A stretch of DNA of 64,000 nucleotides, from contig NZ_LPWA01000090.1 of assembly GCF_001510895.1 (NCBI RefSeq), forward strand, positions 62,001 to 126,000. The letters run 5' to 3'. The stretch is from Mesorhizobium loti. GTDB taxonomy: Bacteria > Pseudomonadota > Alphaproteobacteria > Rhizobiales > Rhizobiaceae. Within the stretch, counting starts at the first letter, position 1. Each line of letters opens with the position of its first letter. Below, piece after piece: positions 17,585-25,327 of the stretch. The notes beneath the pieces are model-generated. The model was not told the origin of the DNA and made no database searches. It saw only the letters and a program-made list of their open reading frames with translations. A program made the position numbers and the translations under genes.

Positions 17585-18840
17585 CGCATTCCACCAGCCT
17601 TGAGCTTGGCAGCGACCACGTCGACCCCGCGGGCAAGCACATCATCGAGAAACAGTTCGAGCCCCGCTTCGTCCTTACCGGCGAAGCCGCGCGCATCTGG
17701 CGGCAGGTCGGCGATCGTCTTCAACACGAATTCTCGAGCTTCGGACCGAAATGCTTCTGACCCCGCGTTGTCGCGCATGGACTGCGCAAGCTCCAGTGTG
17801 GGATCGGCACCGCCTTCCAAATCCCCGATGCCGGGAGTCGAAAGGGCGAGTTCCACCTTCTCCACCCAGCTATTGCCCACCTGCTCGGCAGCCTGTTCGG
17901 CTTCTGCGACCAGCAAATCCCGGTCGCGGATCAGCGACCATGACAGCGCTGAAGTGCCCATCAGGCCAAGGCGGGCAACAAGGTAGCGCGATCTGGTAAC
18001 CTCCCGGGATTGTTCCAGCCCCGCTCGGATGCGGACGATGGCCTCACTCCATTCCGACGCCCCAGTCAGATCGATGCTCACCCGCTCGAACTGCGCCACG
18101 CTCGTGAGCCTCTCCTCGATCTCGATAGAGCGGTCGTCGCGAATGCTCACCAGCGTCACCGACTTCTCGCCGGCCTCGTTGATATCCCTCCCCTGAGGGA
18201 TTCCCGGCATCACGAGCGTGCTCGCACCGGAATACACCTGGCGAACGTGAATGTGGCCAAGCGCCCAATAGTCAAAGCCGTGGCCGTGCAGGTCGGCGAC
18301 GCTGCAGGGTGCATAGACGTCATGCCCTGGCGAGCCGGCGAGGCTCGTATGCATAATGCCGATGTTTGCAGCTCCCTCCTGCGGACCTGCATATTTGGGC
18401 AGAAGGCTTTCTGGAGCTTTGGGACTGGCGAAACCGAGACCATGGAACGCGACATCCACCCCAGCGCCAGACTGGATCACGGATTGGGAGCGGCCGCCAA
18501 AAATGGTCACCGTGTCGGGCAACTCGAGCTGCTTCGTAATCCGCGACATGGCGTCGTGGTTGCCGCGGATCAGGTAGACCCTGACGCCAGCTTCATGGAG
18601 ACGCGTCATCTGGGATGCCAGAAAGCGCGCCGTCTTCATTGAGGTCTGGTCGCCATCGTAAAGATCGCCGGCGATCACAAGCGCATCGACACCCTCCGCC
18701 AAGCACAGATCCACAATCGCGGTGAATGCCTGGCGGCTGGCATCTCCGACCAGCTCGGCAAGCTCGGGACTGCGCAGCGCAAGCGAGCGCAGTGGCGAAT
18801 CGAGATGGATGTCGGCCGTATGGATAAATCGAAATGCCAT
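17581..18840 (-). CDS. YhaO-like metallophosphoesterase (SbcD/Mre11-type nuclease)
   Basis: A 419-residue calcineurin-like phosphoesterase. The metal-binding motifs are in order: FIHTADIHLDSP (5-16), AGDLYDGDQ (about 57-65), IRGNHDAMS (about 95-103), and the histidine pair ALGHIHVRQV about 200. It belongs to the YhaO/SbcD nuclease family. It overlaps the YhaN-like ATPase gene by 4 bp (ATGA), which fits a nuclease-ATPase complex for DNA end processing. The start at 18840 gives the family-standard N-terminus MAFRFIHTADIHLD. Confidence 0.9.
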   Translation of the reverse strand: MAFRFIHTADIHLDSPLRSLALRSPELAELVGDASRQAFTAIVDLCLAEGVDALVIAGDLYDGDQTSMKTARFLASQMTRLHEAGVRVYLIRGNHDAMSRITKQLELPDTVTIFGGRSQSVIQSGAGVDVAFHGLGFASPKAPESLLPKYAGPQEGAANIGIMHTSLAGSPGHDVYAPCSVADLHGHGFDYWALGHIHVRQVYSGASTLVMPGIPQGRDINEAGEKSVTLVSIRDDRSIEIEERLTSVAQFERVSIDLTGASEWSEAIVRIRAGLEQSREVTRSRYLVARLGLMGTSALSWSLIRDRDLLVAEAEQAAEQVGNSWVEKVELALSTPGIGDLEGGADPTLELAQSMRDNAGSEAFRSEAREFVLKTIADLPPDARGFAGKDEAGLELFLDDVLARGVDVVAAKLKAGGMR

Positions 18841-19012
18841 TTGGGGCGCTCTCCAGGGCCGAACCGAAGCTCAGGCCATTTCTGTCGAGTTCCAAGCCGC
18901 CCAAACCGTATGACTGCGACCAGGTCAAAGCCTCGGTAGCAAAGTCCGACAGCGTTGGGCAACGGGAGGCCGGCTAGATACGGTGGCCCACGATTCTCGG
19001 GAGGTCGTGCGC

Positions 19013-20049
19013 CTACCTGTTGATGGCCCCCTGGAATCTCTCAATCCTGGAGAAAATGTCGTCGAATGAAGGCGGGGTGTCATCGAACATCATCGGCGCC
19101 ATTGCCCGATAATCCGCTCTGAGATCGTTGATCCGCGCTTCGCTTGGCATCAGCGCAAAGTGCCTGGGCGCGCCGTACCGTAGTTGGCCCAGCCTGAGCG
19201 AAAGAACGTCGCCTTGTGCTTTGCCACGGTTGCCAGCAGCTCGAGATCAGCGGCGGCGGCCTTTCCCTCGACGGAGTCGAGCATCATGGCGAGGTCGTAG
19301 TAGTGGCGCGAGAAATATTTCGGGGTCGCCGACTCTGCCGGACGATGGGCTTCGGCGTGCAATGCGGTGGCTTTTTCCCAAAAGGTACGCCGTGCAGACA
19401 GGACCGTGACGGTCGTATCCGGGTCTTCGAAGAAATCGGGAAAATCCTCGGCCGCGTAGGGGCGAATGACTTTCTTCTCGGCGGGCCAAGGATCGCCGCG
19501 GGCGCCGAGCTCAAGCCTAACTCGCGGCGTAATGTACGCCATGCCTCGATACTCGGCCGTCGGAAGCGCGGCCGGGTAGTGGAAGTTCAGCGTCTGCGCG
19601 TCGGCTTCATCGATCACTAACGACCACTCGTCATGCTGCGGTTCGCCGAGCTCTTGGACGATCGCGGCACGAAGGGCGGGAAGCAGCCTGTCGGCGATAT
19701 GCTTCTCGACATCTCCCACCAGGTCGTCGATGAGTTGACCTGACTTTTTTCGGCTCACGCCCTCCTTTTCTGGATCGCGATCACCTGTGTAGCCGAGATC
19801 TGCCCTGTCGAAGGACAAATCGATGTCCTCGGAGAAACGACGGATAATGCCAAAGGCCTTGGACAGGGACGTTCCGCCTTTGAAGACCAGGCTGGCTGCG
19901 GCGTCCTCCGGAAGATCGAACAATCGTTTCAAGGTCCAGCAAACCCAGAAGTCCTTCTCGATGATCGTGTTGGCGACGCCGCGCCCGGCGCCGGTTTCGC
20001 CAAAGAGCGCCGCTCGATCACTTGCCGAAAGAAGGGCTACCTTATCCAT
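19013..20049 (-). pseudogene. abiEii: AbiEii-type nucleotidyltransferase toxin, frameshifted near its C-terminus
   Basis: Frame 1 gives 299 residues of an AbiEii/AbiGii toxin: motif I KGGTSLSKAF with the downstream acidic pair EDIDLSFD (about 58-80), then K/Y/D residues near KYFSRHYYDLAMML. It stops at 19150 after GTLR. In the next frame the expected tail continues (MPSEARINDLRADYRAM to a stop at 19013). Restoring one base near 19151 gives an exact 345-residue protein. AbiE toxins are nucleotidyltransferases that modify tRNA or use GTP and cause bacteriostasis. The active-site half is intact, so the truncated product might retain some activity. The gene overlaps abiEi by 8 bp. Confidence 0.85.
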
Positions 20050-20671
20050 TTGCGGCGTTCGACGCTGCGTTGCCGATCGAGATCAGCGTCGGACGCATCC
20101 AGGCGGGAGCCTGAACCACGTTGGAAGCGAGTAGTCTCTTGTCACTCGCCGAGAGCCGACGCGCGGCGAGCTGGGTCACGTCGGAGGCCCGCCCCGGCCC
20201 GACATGGCGAAGAGCTTGGACAACGGTTCCGGCAAGGCTGCCCGGCGCGATCAGATGCTTGGGGGAAGCGTGACGCAGATCGACCACGCGCTTGCCCAGC
20301 ACGACACGGCGAGAAGGCCCGTCCGTCAGATAAAGGCTCTTTGCGGGCACCTGCGTCGAGAGGCCGAGCGCATTGGCTGCGTGCGCGCCGGCGATCTGTG
20401 CTTTTGAACCAGTCTCCCGCGCGAGCGCACGCGCGACGTCGTCGGGGGCCGGCGAAAGCTGACCCAGCTTCGGATGCACCCTCGGATAGTCATAGAGGCC
20501 ACGCGCCAAGCGGCGCAACTTTCCGCTCTTGACCAAGCGTGAGAGGGCCTGATCGACAGCAGCACGCCCGGCCACGTCGAGGAAGTCGCTAGGCGTGAAA
20601 ACACCGCCACGCCCACCGGCGCGGGCGCGGTGCATGACTCGATCGGGAACTGATGTAATGGCCGTTTTCAT
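20042..20671 (-). CDS. abiEi: AbiEi-type antitoxin/transcriptional regulator
   Basis: A 209-residue antitoxin. The N-terminal winged-helix part contains FTPSDFLDVAGRAAVDQALS and LARGLYDYPR (about 25-65). The C-terminal half resembles the AbiEi_4/DUF6088-type antitoxin domain. It is a type IV antitoxin that lets the cell survive AbiEii and represses its own operon through inverted repeats. The start at 20671 leaves a single base between the codon and a perfect inverted repeat, so either the transcript is leaderless or the true start is the internal ATG at residue 13. Confidence 0.87.
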   Translation of the reverse strand: MKTAITSVPDRVMHRARAGGRGGVFTPSDFLDVAGRAAVDQALSRLVKSGKLRRLARGLYDYPRVHPKLGQLSPAPDDVARALARETGSKAQIAGAHAANALGLSTQVPAKSLYLTDGPSRRVVLGKRVVDLRHASPKHLIAPGSLAGTVVQALRHVGPGRASDVTQLAARRLSASDKRLLASNVVQAPAWMRPTLISIGNAASNAANG

Positions 20672-20672
20672 G

Positions 20673-20702
20673 TGTCAGAAAATAGTCTATCTTTTTCTGA
20701 CA
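20673..20702 (-). promoter_or_regulatory. Perfect inverted repeat, probable AbiEi operator
   Basis: TGTCAGAAAA at 20673-20682 is repeated exactly inverted at 20693-20702, with a 10-base spacer, ending one base before the abiEi start codon. AbiEi antitoxins are known to repress through inverted repeats at their promoter, so this is a strong operator candidate. Such a site would cover the transcription start. Confidence 0.72.
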
Positions 20703-20823
20703 TTCAAGATGCTCAGAATCGCAACTGCTCTAAGCTGTCGAGGCTTGCTAAGGTACGGATCGAGCCCCGGATCTTGACCGAAGTGCTGGTGCCTTCAATC
20801 CCGTTTGCGTAGCCGACGAGTCC

Positions 20824-22299
20824 CTACTTGCCTCTATCTGTCCCCTGGCACGGCTGTCTAGCTTTTAGATGGTTGGCTATTCGGTTAGCAAGCCACACGA
20901 GATAGGGACGTCGTGACCCTTGTTCCTTTTCATCGCGCTCATGCGAGGCCTTCCGCAGCAGCGCCACAGCGATCGCGTTCATATACTCGCCCTGCGTCTT
21001 CTCGTCCCCCAACCCAACCCGGCGGATCTGCCGCACCGTATCCCATAGCTCACTTAGAGGGCTTGTGGGTGTTCTAGGCGCCGGGACGGAGGACAAAGCA
21101 TCGGGCGCGTAGAGCGCGGTCATGGTCTCCTGCCAGTCCTTCTCGGCCGCCACCGCGTGAAAGGCCAAAGACACCTCTAGATGCGCAGGGTCTGATACCA
21201 GCGGAGCCGTAGTGACCGCGGCAAAATCGATGAGAATGGCCTGGCCCCCTAGCCTTACCCGAACGTTGTTGCCATGGAGATCGCCATGGGAGAGTGCAAC
21301 CATGTGGGAGGTGGCAGGCAAGGTATCCAGCATTTGGGCGATCGCATCTGGCGCTGCAACCGGACCGATCTTGGCCGCTTCCTTCGCGTAACCAAATAGC
21401 CTTCCATTGGCAGGTTTGTTGTAAAGAGCCCCACCCATGGATTGGCTGACAGGGCGTTGCACCATCATCCCATAGCCTCCGTGATGCGCCTGCCAACGCC
21501 AGCCGCGCAGTGCATCCTCAAACAGGGAATTTATAGCCGAGTGGCCTCGACCGGTCTCCACAACAGCCGAGAGCGGCTCCGATTGCTCGACAAAGTTGCC
21601 CACAATCAGTCCGTATTCAGCCCCCAGCACGCAGCGTGCCTCGTCGATGTTCGGCCGCGCGTAGAATGGGACAAAAAGTGTCGTGCATTCACGATAGTTC
21701 GTGAGTTCGCGTTCTATCTTGGTGCGTCGATCCAGTTTGGCAAAGAATGGCAAAGGGTAAGCACCGGCTCGCGAGTCGGCGAGCTCGGCGTGCGCCAGAA
21801 AGACGGTCGCGCTGCGGCCGCCCTCCAGACGTTTTAGATGGACGCGGGTGCAATCGAAAAAGGCGCGCCTCAGCAAGATGATCTGCTCGCTGTTGAGGGT
21901 TTGCGCCCCCTCAATGGCGACCAAATGTGAAAAGTCTGGGCCAGGTTCAAACCGCGCACAAGATTCGCAGAACTCGCGCAGGTGCTCGGCCGCATCGAGC
22001 TTTTCGGCGCGGAAGAATTGCGTTTTGACCGCAGTCTGCACCTCGCCAAGATTTTCAAGCGGGGCGATCACCCTCACCATCAAGCCATGTCGCAGGGCCT
22101 GGTCGATAAGGCGCTCTTTGGCGATGGAAAGGACAGGATCGCCCGCCGAAGCGCAGGAAATGACGAGGACGCGCGCATTAGCCAGCGCCTCAACGGCCGT
22201 TTCGGCGCTGCGCTTGTCAAGTTGCAACCACCGTTCAATGAGCTGGCGCTCGATCTCAGGCGTCGGGCCGTCGCCGACCCAAATGATCCTGTTTCGCAT
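20824..22299 (-). CDS. Kinase-fold (APH-like) protein at the end of the ubiquitin-like operon
   Basis: A 491-residue protein with two parts. Residues 1-110 look like an alpha/beta Rossmann-type domain (RIIWVGDG at the start, ARVLVISCASAGD, HGLMVRVIAP), perhaps receiver- or TIR-like. Residues about 130-460 show an aminoglycoside-phosphotransferase/kinase fold: a loop GGRSATVFLA (160-169), candidate ATP-binding Lys188 in FFAKLD, catalytic loop HGDLHGNN (338-345) and metal-binding Asp358 in LIDFA. The start at 22299 is chosen because it lies 8 bp after the Ubl gene stop. As last gene of the operon it is a candidate effector or regulator of the conjugation system. The exact family is uncertain. 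Confidence 0.7.
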   Translation of the reverse strand: MRNRIIWVGDGPTPEIERQLIERWLQLDKRSAETAVEALANARVLVISCASAGDPVLSIAKERLIDQALRHGLMVRVIAPLENLGEVQTAVKTQFFRAEKLDAAEHLREFCESCARFEPGPDFSHLVAIEGAQTLNSEQIILLRRAFFDCTRVHLKRLEGGRSATVFLAHAELADSRAGAYPLPFFAKLDRRTKIERELTNYRECTTLFVPFYARPNIDEARCVLGAEYGLIVGNFVEQSEPLSAVVETGRGHSAINSLFEDALRGWRWQAHHGGYGMMVQRPVSQSMGGALYNKPANGRLFGYAKEAAKIGPVAAPDAIAQMLDTLPATSHMVALSHGDLHGNNVRVRLGGQAILIDFAAVTTAPLVSDPAHLEVSLAFHAVAAEKDWQETMTALYAPDALSSVPAPRTPTSPLSELWDTVRQIRRVGLGDEKTQGEYMNAIAVALLRKASHERDEKEQGSRRPYLVWLANRIANHLKARQPCQGTDRGK

Positions 22300-22306
22300 T
22301 GCAGCT

Positions 22307-22543
22307 TCACCCGAACGACGTCTGCGGGCGACTGAAGACATGGGTAACGTCAGAGGAGAGTTCGATGCGCTCATCAGGCGCAAGCACGCGATCGGCCCCG
22401 CCACTCACCTCCAAAATTAGGTCATCTTCTGGCGACAGGTTCGCTAGCGTGCGGATCTGCAATTGCGAAAGATGGGCAACAGCGACCTCAAAAGCCTGCC
22501 CGTTGATCACGACGGTACGTTTCGGCCGCTCACTCACTCCCAT
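22307..22543 (-). CDS. Second ubiquitin-like protein (multiubiquitin-family Ubl)
   Basis: A 78-residue protein resembling a beta-grasp ubiquitin-like domain of the bacterial 'multiubiquitin' type: a strand with VVINGQAFEV, a central acidic segment PEDDLILEVSGGADRVL, and an ending VFSRPQTSFG. That ending mirrors the FFSRPPTNFGG of the other Ubl in this operon but stops after a single glycine, with no GG. It may therefore be pre-processed, a decoy, or a non-conjugated regulatory Ubl. It overlaps the DUF6527 gene by 10 bp, so it is translationally coupled. Confidence 0.72.
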   Translation of the reverse strand: MGVSERPKRTVVINGQAFEVAVAHLSQLQIRTLANLSPEDDLILEVSGGADRVLAPDERIELSSDVTHVFSRPQTSFG

Positions 22544-23076
22544 TCAAGACGCCCTTCGCTCGGCTGTTCCGCTCCCGCGCGATAGAGAACAAAATCCCTC
22601 TGGATCGCCTTGCCGTTGGCGACGAGAACACGACACGCCCACGCGACATCCCATGGATTTTCATCAAGCGCTTCTGCCACTTGCTCATAGTGTACAAAAA
22701 GACTCGAATGTTCTAGCAAATGGTCGAAAACGCGGTTCGCAAGGGCCTGATCCGCCGGATCTGGCCCCTCACGCCAATCGCACCACAGAATCTGGTCGCG
22801 CCAAACTATGAAATGCGCACGACACCCGCTATCGCGCCAGACCGATGGATATACAGTGAGGTTGCCGTGACGACGATCCAATCGCCATGCCTTGCCGGAC
22901 CGGCGGTCAAGATTGATCGTCAGCACATCGCCACACCCGTCCGGACAGGCCATAACCAACGCCCGCTCAACGCCGCGTCGATCGACGACGACATCTCCGG
23001 GTTTTTCTAAAAGACTCTGAGCTCGATTATGTCCCTCTGCTTCGCCGAGTAGCCTCAATTTGCGGGCGCGCGTCAT
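22534..23076 (-). CDS. DUF6527 family protein of the ubiquitin-like operon
   Basis: A 180-residue protein. Its core CPDGCGDVLTINL (about 44-56), then YPSVWRDSGCRAHFIV (about 76-91), matches the conserved pattern of DUF6527: a CxxxCG zinc-ribbon-like element, then P-S-x-W-x3-GC-x-(S/A)-H-F. DUF6527 proteins are regularly encoded beside bacterial ubiquitin-like, E1 and E2 genes; their role is not established and a substrate- or Ubl-binding zinc adaptor is possible. It overlaps the E1 gene by 4 bp and the second Ubl gene by 10 bp. Confidence 0.75.
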   Translation of the reverse strand: MTRARKLRLLGEAEGHNRAQSLLEKPGDVVVDRRGVERALVMACPDGCGDVLTINLDRRSGKAWRLDRRHGNLTVYPSVWRDSGCRAHFIVWRDQILWCDWREGPDPADQALANRVFDHLLEHSSLFVHYEQVAEALDENPWDVAWACRVLVANGKAIQRDFVLYRAGAEQPSEGRLEWE

Positions 23077-24401
23077 TCCGGTCGGCCAGGCAATGGAGCC
23101 CTATCACCCACCCCCAAGGTCGAATCTGGACCACAGAAGGGGCAGTCAGGGTTCGCCGTTACCGCCAGTGCATTCATGCGGCCGCGCACGGCATCATAGG
23201 CAAGATATCGCGGACGCGAGGGGATACCCGCGACTGCCGATAGAAACATAGTGATTGCCAATGAAGCGGTCGTGCCATTGAGGCTAATGACGGCCGGTTG
23301 TTCAACGCCGGCTCCATTCTCAAAATAGGGATCGGAGGTACGCTGCTCTTCCGTCATGAGTTCCTCGCGAATGCGATGCGCATTCAAATGGTTGGAGCAC
23401 CATAGGCAAGGCAAATTGGGTGCCAACATCTGCACATGGGAGCCGATCGTAGTTTGATCCCCCGAGGCGCCGATGGCAACGCCGAGGTCAATGGCTGGAA
23501 TGAGATACTGGTAAGCAAGCTGATTTATTGTGTGGCGGCTGGCGTGCGTGTCCGTGCAGCAAAAAATGAAATCGGTACGCGAAAGCCGTCGGGCAACCGA
23601 CCGCGTCGTGATGTCACCAGCAATGGCCACAACGTCCGCGTCAGAGCGGATATGCCGTATCATACATTCAGCTATTGCTACCTTTGCCTGCCCCACATCC
23701 GCTGGCGTTGCTCCAACCACCCGGTTCAGATTGCTGATTTCTATTTCGTCTGGGTCGATGAGCAAAAACCTTTGAATGCCCAGGTGAGCCAGTTGCTGGG
23801 CTACAATCGAGCCGGTGCCGCCAAGCCCGACAATGCCGACCTGCAAGGCAGCGATGCGTTGCTGACCGTCTTTCCCAAAGGCCCGAATCTGACGATCGAA
23901 ACGGTCGGTGTCGGGTTGCTGGGAATCTTCCGTTGCCGCGACAAGGTTTGCGCCAATTTCAAGCACGCGCACCGGCTGGGCCGAACCGAGTACGCGGCAG
24001 CGTGCCGGTGCATCCTTTGGAAAGAGGAGCGCCATGTGAGGCACACCCGGGCATCGCCAGCTTAGATATTCGGCGAGCTTGGCCTCTGTCGCATCATCTT
24101 CGAAGGAAAAGTCTGGATGCCCAACCGTCGGATGCGTGTGGACATAGACCAGCGAAAGCCCACTTTGTTTTGCTGCCTTTTCGATCGGCAGGCAGAATTT
24201 CGGATCCAGGCTGACCCGCACCGCCGACCGTTCCAGATAGTCCTGATCAGATGCAACAAAGGCTTTTTTGACGAGGATACGCGCCTGTGCGCCCTCCAAG
24301 ACAGGTTCGCATAGAAGGATTGCCGCGCTCTCCAGCGTTGCGTCATCAAGCGCTGCACGCAGGTCAGATAAAGCCGGTGCTGCGAAGGCAAGCGCAATCA
24401 T
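23073..24401 (-). CDS. Fused JAB/JAMM protease-E1 (ThiF-type) activating enzyme
   Basis: A 442-residue fusion. Residues 1-150 form a JAB/JAMM metalloprotease with VHTHP (His88, His90), Ser99 and Asp102 in the H-x-H...S-x2-D arrangement. Residues about 165-430 form a ThiF/E1 adenylyltransferase: RFDRQIRAFG, nucleotide loop GIVGLGGTGS (189-198), LIDPDEIEISNLNR, CCTDTHASR, and a CLWC...CPFC zinc site. The E1 part would adenylate the C-terminus of a Ubl; the JAB part would trim the Ubl tail or remove it from targets. Having both in one chain is typical of a subset of bacterial ubiquitin-like (Bil/Bub-type) operons. It overlaps both neighbours by 4 bp. Confidence 0.9.
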   Translation of the reverse strand: MIALAFAAPALSDLRAALDDATLESAAILLCEPVLEGAQARILVKKAFVASDQDYLERSAVRVSLDPKFCLPIEKAAKQSGLSLVYVHTHPTVGHPDFSFEDDATEAKLAEYLSWRCPGVPHMALLFPKDAPARCRVLGSAQPVRVLEIGANLVAATEDSQQPDTDRFDRQIRAFGKDGQQRIAALQVGIVGLGGTGSIVAQQLAHLGIQRFLLIDPDEIEISNLNRVVGATPADVGQAKVAIAECMIRHIRSDADVVAIAGDITTRSVARRLSRTDFIFCCTDTHASRHTINQLAYQYLIPAIDLGVAIGASGDQTTIGSHVQMLAPNLPCLWCSNHLNAHRIREELMTEEQRTSDPYFENGAGVEQPAVISLNGTTASLAITMFLSAVAGIPSRPRYLAYDAVRGRMNALAVTANPDCPFCGPDSTLGVGDRAPLPGRPE

Positions 24402-24793
24402 ACAACCTTCCCAAGCCTGTCGAGGATGATTGAAACATATGTGGCCAGTTTGTCACGCGCCGGATTCCATTGCTTCTGGGCATCCGTCACGTGCCATGAG
24501 AACCACAAGGCTTCGATTGGCGTCTCAGGAATCGTCTGCATCTGCGCTGCTTGGGGAATGGCACCGCCGGCCAGTCGCAGCTTGCCCTCGACCCAGAAGC
24601 AATCGGGACATGGGCCGGGATATCCAACCGGAATCACAAACCAGATCGTTGTCTCAGCAAGCGACCATCCGTCCGCGAGCGGGACATTCGGCAGCGTGAC
24701 GAGGATCGCTGTGGATGGCAGCTCTTGGTAGGCTGCCTCCGGAAATCGCTCCCTTACACGTTCGATCTCCTTGAGCGTGATCGGGGAAATCAA
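24398..24793 (-). CDS. E2/UBC-like protein
   Basis: A 131-residue protein like the bacterial E2 group usually annotated 'E2/UBC family protein': a central IPVGYPGPCPDCFWV (54-68), then RLAGGAIPQA, and a C-terminal W-x-S-W-H with NPARDKLATYVSIILDRL. Eukaryotic E2s place the catalytic cysteine just before the last helices, but here that position has WFSWH and no cysteine. The only cysteines are Cys62 and Cys65 in PCPDC. Either one of these is the acceptor or the protein is a non-catalytic E2 adaptor. It sits between the Ubl and the E1, overlapping each by 4 bp. Confidence 0.8.
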   Translation of the reverse strand: MISPITLKEIERVRERFPEAAYQELPSTAILVTLPNVPLADGWSLAETTIWFVIPVGYPGPCPDCFWVEGKLRLAGGAIPQAAQMQTIPETPIEALWFSWHVTDAQKQWNPARDKLATYVSIILDRLGKVV

Positions 24794-25050
24794 GCGCGGC
24801 CGCCGAAATTCGTCGGGGGGCGTGAAAAGAATTGCTTGGGGCCGCCATGCTTGTGGGAGAGGTCGACCGACTGGTCATCGGTGATGACCTGATCGGCGTC
24901 GTTCCCACGACCCTCGAGCACGAGATCCTGGCTAGGGTCGAAAGCCGGCACCAACGTTTTTATCGCAGCCTTGATCTGCGCGCCGGTCATAAATTCCTGG
25001 TCGGAATCGACTTTGGTGTCGCCGTAGCGAAATTCGTATTTGCCTGACAT
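24790..25050 (-). CDS. Ubiquitin-like protein with GG-containing tail (multiubiquitin family)
   Basis: An 86-residue beta-grasp Ubl and first gene of the operon. It ends FFSRPPTNFGGRA, with the diglycine at residues 83-84 and two further residues, so exposure of GG would need proteolysis, presumably by the JAB domain of the co-encoded E1 fusion. The acidic middle (DLVLEGRGNDADQVITDDQ) is typical of the family. The start at 25050 has GAGGGCTCC upstream; a longer in-frame extension to 25188 lacks family character. It overlaps the E2 gene by 4 bp. Confidence 0.8.
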   Translation of the reverse strand: MSGKYEFRYGDTKVDSDQEFMTGAQIKAAIKTLVPAFDPSQDLVLEGRGNDADQVITDDQSVDLSHKHGGPKQFFSRPPTNFGGRA

Positions 25051-25327
25051 GGAGCCCTCAAAACAGAATAGACTAGATGTAGGAAGCGAATCCGTAACGT
25101 GCAAGTTGTTTTGCGGGTGAGCCAAGGTAGCTGTACGGCCGAAGTAACGCAGATTTACAAAGTAGTGCAGGCCCGGAAGTCGTTGCACAGCGGGCCCTAG
25201 ACCACGCTAAAGTCCACATGTTGCGCTGATTGGCCAGCAATCGGGACCTCGGGGGCGCTAACCGAGCCGGCCACGGGTCAGCACGCCAGTGGCATCCTAA
25301 TGGCCACAACCCGACCACGCCCCCCGC

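Noticed and set aside
22300-22404. Upstream start for the kinase-fold gene, adding 35 residues
   Set aside because: The extension lies entirely within the second Ubl gene in another frame and has no ribosome-binding site; the start at 22299 falls 8 bp after the Ubl stop.
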